Source of the DNA: Alphaproteobacteria bacterium
Lineage (GTDB): Bacteria > Pseudomonadota > Alphaproteobacteria > UBA2136 > UBA6156
Assembly (NCBI GenBank): GCA_027490875.1
Contig: JAIXXE010000082.1
Location: 1-7,914, forward strand
DNA: 7,914 nucleotides
Direction: 5' to 3'
This document shows, piece after piece, positions 6,168-7,914 of this stretch. A model generated the notes under the pieces. It ran no database searches. It saw only the letters and a list, made by a program, of their open reading frames with translations, and was not told where the DNA came from. Within the stretch, counting starts at the first letter, position 1. The number at the start of each line of letters is the position of its first letter. The position numbers were made by a program, and so were the translations under genes.

Positions 6168-6196
6168 TTGCCAGCGGTGAATACGCCGCGTATACT
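6168..6196 (+). promoter_or_regulatory. Sigma-70-type promoter with palindrome in the spacer
   Basis: TTGCCA (6168-6173) and TATACT (6191-6196) each match the -35/-10 consensus at five of six bases and are separated by exactly 17 nt. Transcription would start near 6203, giving a leader of about 50 nt before the ATG at 6256. The perfect palindrome ATACGC-C-GCGTAT (6181-6193) fills the second half of the spacer and overlaps the first three bases of the -10. That is a classic place for an operator, but the palindrome may also be chance. The -35 begins two bases after the heparinase-family stop codon. Confidence 0.7.
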
Positions 6197-6255
6197 AAGC
6201 GCCAGAGTGTGAGGGTTTAACCTTACCGCAAACGAGCCCAAAAGGAGAGCTGACC

Positions 6256-7137
6256 ATGCCTAAAGCTGCTGCCCAGAAAATTACGCCCCGGCCCACCATG
6301 GCCATGATGGCTGACCAAGCTATGGACGACCACGAGGCCCCAGCGGCACCCCCCCAGCGGCTTAAGCCAACATTATGGCAACGGATTTGGTACGGCGCGA
6401 ATGCCGAGCAACGGTTGGCGTTAAAAACGGTGCCGGTGCGGGATTCCTTAAGCGAAGTTAAGGCTGGCGTATTGGCCGAGATGCAGGCCATGGCGCAAAA
6501 CAAGGGTGGGGTAAGCGGCAGCCCGTTTGCCACCGTGATGCTGCCCCAGCAGGCGCGGCGGTTTGGCAAGGCAACCACGGCTGCTGCTCCTGCCAAGCCA
6601 GCCAGTCGCGGCGGTGGCTGGTTACTTGGGCTGGTACTGTTGCTGGGGGTGCTTTGGGTATTCTGGCAGGTGCGCCTGCTGTGGCCCACGCCTGCGGCAA
6701 CGACCCCGCTGATAACCATGCCAAGCCCCGACTTGCTGCCGCCGCCCGTCGCTGCTTCAGCCCCGCAACCAGCCCCTGTTGACCTGTTGGCAGCCAAGCC
6801 AACGCTGATGCGCGGGCAAGCCCTTGGTGCCTTGGTTCAGGCAGGTGCGCCCACCGCAGCCCGTGTGGCCAACGGCACCAACCAACTGATGGTGGCGGTG
6901 CCGATGCTGAACCGTGGCGCGCAGCCTTTGGCCGCATTGCAATGGCAACTTACCTTGACCGATCAACGTGGGGTTATGCTGTTGCAACGCACGCTGCCGG
7001 GGGTGGCGCTGGCGGCCGGCGAAGCCCGCACCGAACGCTTTACGCTGAGCCTGAACGGACGCTTGGAGCGCCTGGTTGCCACCGTGCCGCTCAAGGCCCT
7101 GAAAGTGAGCCTAACCCCGCTGCAGGCTACGCGTTAG
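6256..7137 (+). CDS. Single-pass membrane protein with DUF3426/FxLYD-like extracytoplasmic domain
   Basis: 293 residues; ATG at 6256 preceded by AAAAGGAGAG (6240-6249). Residues 1-120 are predicted cytoplasmic: an Ala/Pro-rich start, then a Trp-containing charged stretch (LWQRIWYGANAEQRLALK, 40-57) and a region with helix potential at 62-82. One transmembrane segment at about 121-143 (GWLLGLVLLLGVLWVFWQV) follows SRGG. A Pro/Ala-rich linker (144-185) leads to a domain at about 205-288 that alternates hydrophobic residues (MVAVPMLNRG, ALQWQLTLTDQRGVMLLQRTLPGVALAAGEARTERFTLSL as separate strands). This resembles the beta-sandwich of DUF3426/FxLYD proteins, in which a new-bond or scaffold role is often assumed but unproven. 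The MJ0042 zinc-ribbon usually found at the N-terminus of DUF3426 proteins is absent (the protein has no Cys). It probably has its own promoter. Function unknown; membrane topology is more certain than the fold. Confidence 0.8.
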   Translation: MPKAAAQKITPRPTMAMMADQAMDDHEAPAAPPQRLKPTLWQRIWYGANAEQRLALKTVPVRDSLSEVKAGVLAEMQAMAQNKGGVSGSPFATVMLPQQARRFGKATTAAAPAKPASRGGGWLLGLVLLLGVLWVFWQVRLLWPTPAATTPLITMPSPDLLPPPVAASAPQPAPVDLLAAKPTLMRGQALGALVQAGAPTAARVANGTNQLMVAVPMLNRGAQPLAALQWQLTLTDQRGVMLLQRTLPGVALAAGEARTERFTLSLNGRLERLVATVPLKALKVSLTPLQATR

Positions 7138-7164
7138 GCCCTCTTGGTTGCCCTCTAGGGGGCC
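7137..7164 (+). terminator. Weak hairpin after the membrane-protein gene
   Basis: GGCCCTC (7137-7143) can pair with GGGGGCC (7158-7164) with one G-U pair around a 14-nt loop. A shorter alternative is CCC/GGG at 7151-7160. No T-run follows, so termination is doubtful. Confidence 0.3.
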
Positions 7165-7193
7165 ATAGCTGGAGATTGCCCACCCGCGAGGCC

Positions 7194-7220
7194 TTGACGG
7201 GGTTTAGAGTTTGATATAAG
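7194..7220 (+). promoter_or_regulatory. Possible promoter for the terminal small gene
   Basis: TTGACG (7194-7199) is five of six to the -35 consensus and TATAAG (7215-7220) is five of six to the -10. The spacing is only 15 nt, shorter than the preferred 16-18. It lies in a visibly AT-richer stretch and is followed by a leader of about 60 nt that holds a hairpin. Confidence 0.45.
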
Positions 7221-7233
7221 TGTATTCACGATA

Positions 7234-7252
7234 GTGCGGCACCCCGCCGCAC
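7234..7252 (+). promoter_or_regulatory. Perfect hairpin in the leader of the terminal gene
   Basis: GTGCGGC (7234-7240) and GCCGCAC (7246-7252) form a 7-bp all-matched stem around ACCCC. There is no T-run, so it is not an intrinsic terminator. It sits between the possible promoter and the ribosome binding site (AGGAGG, 7279-7284) and could be a protein-binding site, an mRNA-stabilising 5' hairpin or a repeat. Confidence 0.5.
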
Positions 7253-7289
7253 GCACCACCGGCCTGCGGGCCCGTTTCAGGAGGCCGTG

Positions 7290-7793
7290 ATGGCTGAGAA
7301 CCCTAAGCAAAATGTTGTTCTAATGGTTGATGACCTTCGGGTTGGCATCGCCAGTTCTGATGACCCTGTAACGGTGCATGCCCTTGCCGAGCTTCTGTCG
7401 GGCTATGCATGGGGCACTGTGGAAATACCAAGGGCCAAACAGACGTTTGATACCCCGATTACAAAGCAGGAAATCATGAGCTTCAACAAAAGTCGCCGCG
7501 GTTCCATACACCATGCGAGCTCTATGATTATCGGGCTTTATGAGTATTATCGACAACACTACAGCCTTACTCTCCCGTGGAAGCTTGTTTCGACTGACAA
7601 TGAGTCTCTGCCGCTTGGGTACGTAGCCTTCATCAGGCCACGAGTTTTTTTCTCTCCAACACGAGGAGTCGAGGTTATACGGCTGTTGGAAGCATTCTTG
7701 ACGTCGAAGGGTATGGGTTTCCTCACCCATGAGACTGAAGCCTGTCAGGCATGGTTCAAGGCCCGTCACCCTGACGCGGTTTTGAAGACATAG
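7290..7793 (+). CDS. Small hypothetical protein, family not recognised
   Basis: 167 residues from the ATG at 7290, which lies 5 nt after a strong AGGAGG (7279-7284). The in-frame GTG at 7287 would be only 2 nt away and is less likely. No signal peptide or membrane segment. The N-terminal half (NVVLMVDDLRVGIASSDDPV) and the segment LGYVAFIRPRVFF look like beta strands. RGVEVIRLLEAFLTSKGMGFLTHETEACQAWFKARHPD (about 125-161) looks like helix-strand-helix, faintly like the end of STAS/SpoIIAA-like proteins, where an effector strand is followed by a DeAxxWL-type helix. I would not assign that family without a profile search. GC is about 50% in sampled lines against 60-75% in the heparinase-family gene, and the gene has its own flanking hairpins and terminator, so it may be an acquired single-gene cassette. 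Confidence 0.8.
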   Translation: MAENPKQNVVLMVDDLRVGIASSDDPVTVHALAELLSGYAWGTVEIPRAKQTFDTPITKQEIMSFNKSRRGSIHHASSMIIGLYEYYRQHYSLTLPWKLVSTDNESLPLGYVAFIRPRVFFSPTRGVEVIRLLEAFLTSKGMGFLTHETEACQAWFKARHPDAVLKT

Positions 7794-7835
7794 GCTTGAA
7801 TCCCTAAGCCGCAACGAAGGGCCTTACGATTGGTT

Positions 7836-7876
7836 GGCGTCGCACCCCTGCCTAAGGGAGTGCGGCGCCTCTTTTT
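7836..7876 (+). terminator. Strong intrinsic terminator after the small gene
   Basis: GGCGTCGCAC (7836-7845) pairs with GTGCGGCGCC (7860-7869) with one G-U pair. CCCT/AGGG (7846-7849 with 7855-7858) continues the stem after a single A bulge and closes a 5-nt loop. The stem is followed at once by TCTTTTT (7870-7876). It lies 42 nt after the stop at 7793. The remaining bases to the window end contain no gene that I can support. Confidence 0.9.
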
Positions 7877-7914
7877 GTGGCATGCGCTTGCGATTTTGCG
7901 GCATTTTTGCTAGG

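Noticed and set aside
6214..6228. CtrA-like site or operator at GGTTTAACC
   Set aside because: Only one TTAA half-site is present; the second half at the required 7-nt spacing reads GCAA.
7320..7814. Reverse-strand frame opposite the small terminal gene
   Set aside because: The + strand frame has a strong AGGAGG site and a matching downstream terminator; the reverse frame has neither.
7877..7914. Partial promoter at the window end (TTGCGA, 7888-7893)
   Set aside because: The -10 position falls at the last four bases and cannot be judged.

Overview
The window reads as a chromosomal stretch of a GC-rich bacterium, most likely an alphaproteobacterium. The best pointer is the complete 17 kDa surface-antigen type lipoprotein, whose C-terminal block is typical of that class. 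The heparinase II/III-family protein and the modular fibre-like protein fit but are less diagnostic. No phage structural gene, transposase, tRNA, rRNA or CRISPR array is visible. All credible genes lie on the + strand.

Layout: (1) Positions 2-3598 hold the 3' part of a very long, low-complexity fibre or adhesin-like gene. It is built from LEVSGTVSATAFVGDGSGLTN-type modules around a nine-unit, 17-residue YadA-head-like repeat block, and its 5' end lies outside the window. (2) Positions 3599-3954 contain no gene but do contain an inverted pair of 72-nt bulged palindromes. (3) Positions 3955-4467 encode a glycine-zipper lipoprotein, followed by a terminator-like hairpin. (4) Positions 4535-6166 encode a heparinase II/III-family protein, probably a polysaccharide lyase. 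(5) A good sigma-70-type promoter with an embedded palindrome precedes 6256-7137, which encodes a single-pass membrane protein with a DUF3426/FxLYD-like extracytoplasmic domain. (6) Positions 7290-7793 encode a small unrecognised protein of lower GC, bracketed by related hairpins and closed by a very good intrinsic terminator.

Several products are probably envelope-related: surface fibre, outer-membrane lipoprotein, polysaccharide lyase and single-pass membrane protein. The hairpins and separate promoter suggest several short transcription units rather than one operon, so a shared pathway is not shown. The most unusual item is the palindrome pair at 3633-3791. The two copies are inverted, have exactly the same length, and keep the same bulges and the same A/GGGC internal loop, while their stem sequences differ with pairing preserved. 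That is the pattern of an element selected for structure rather than sequence.
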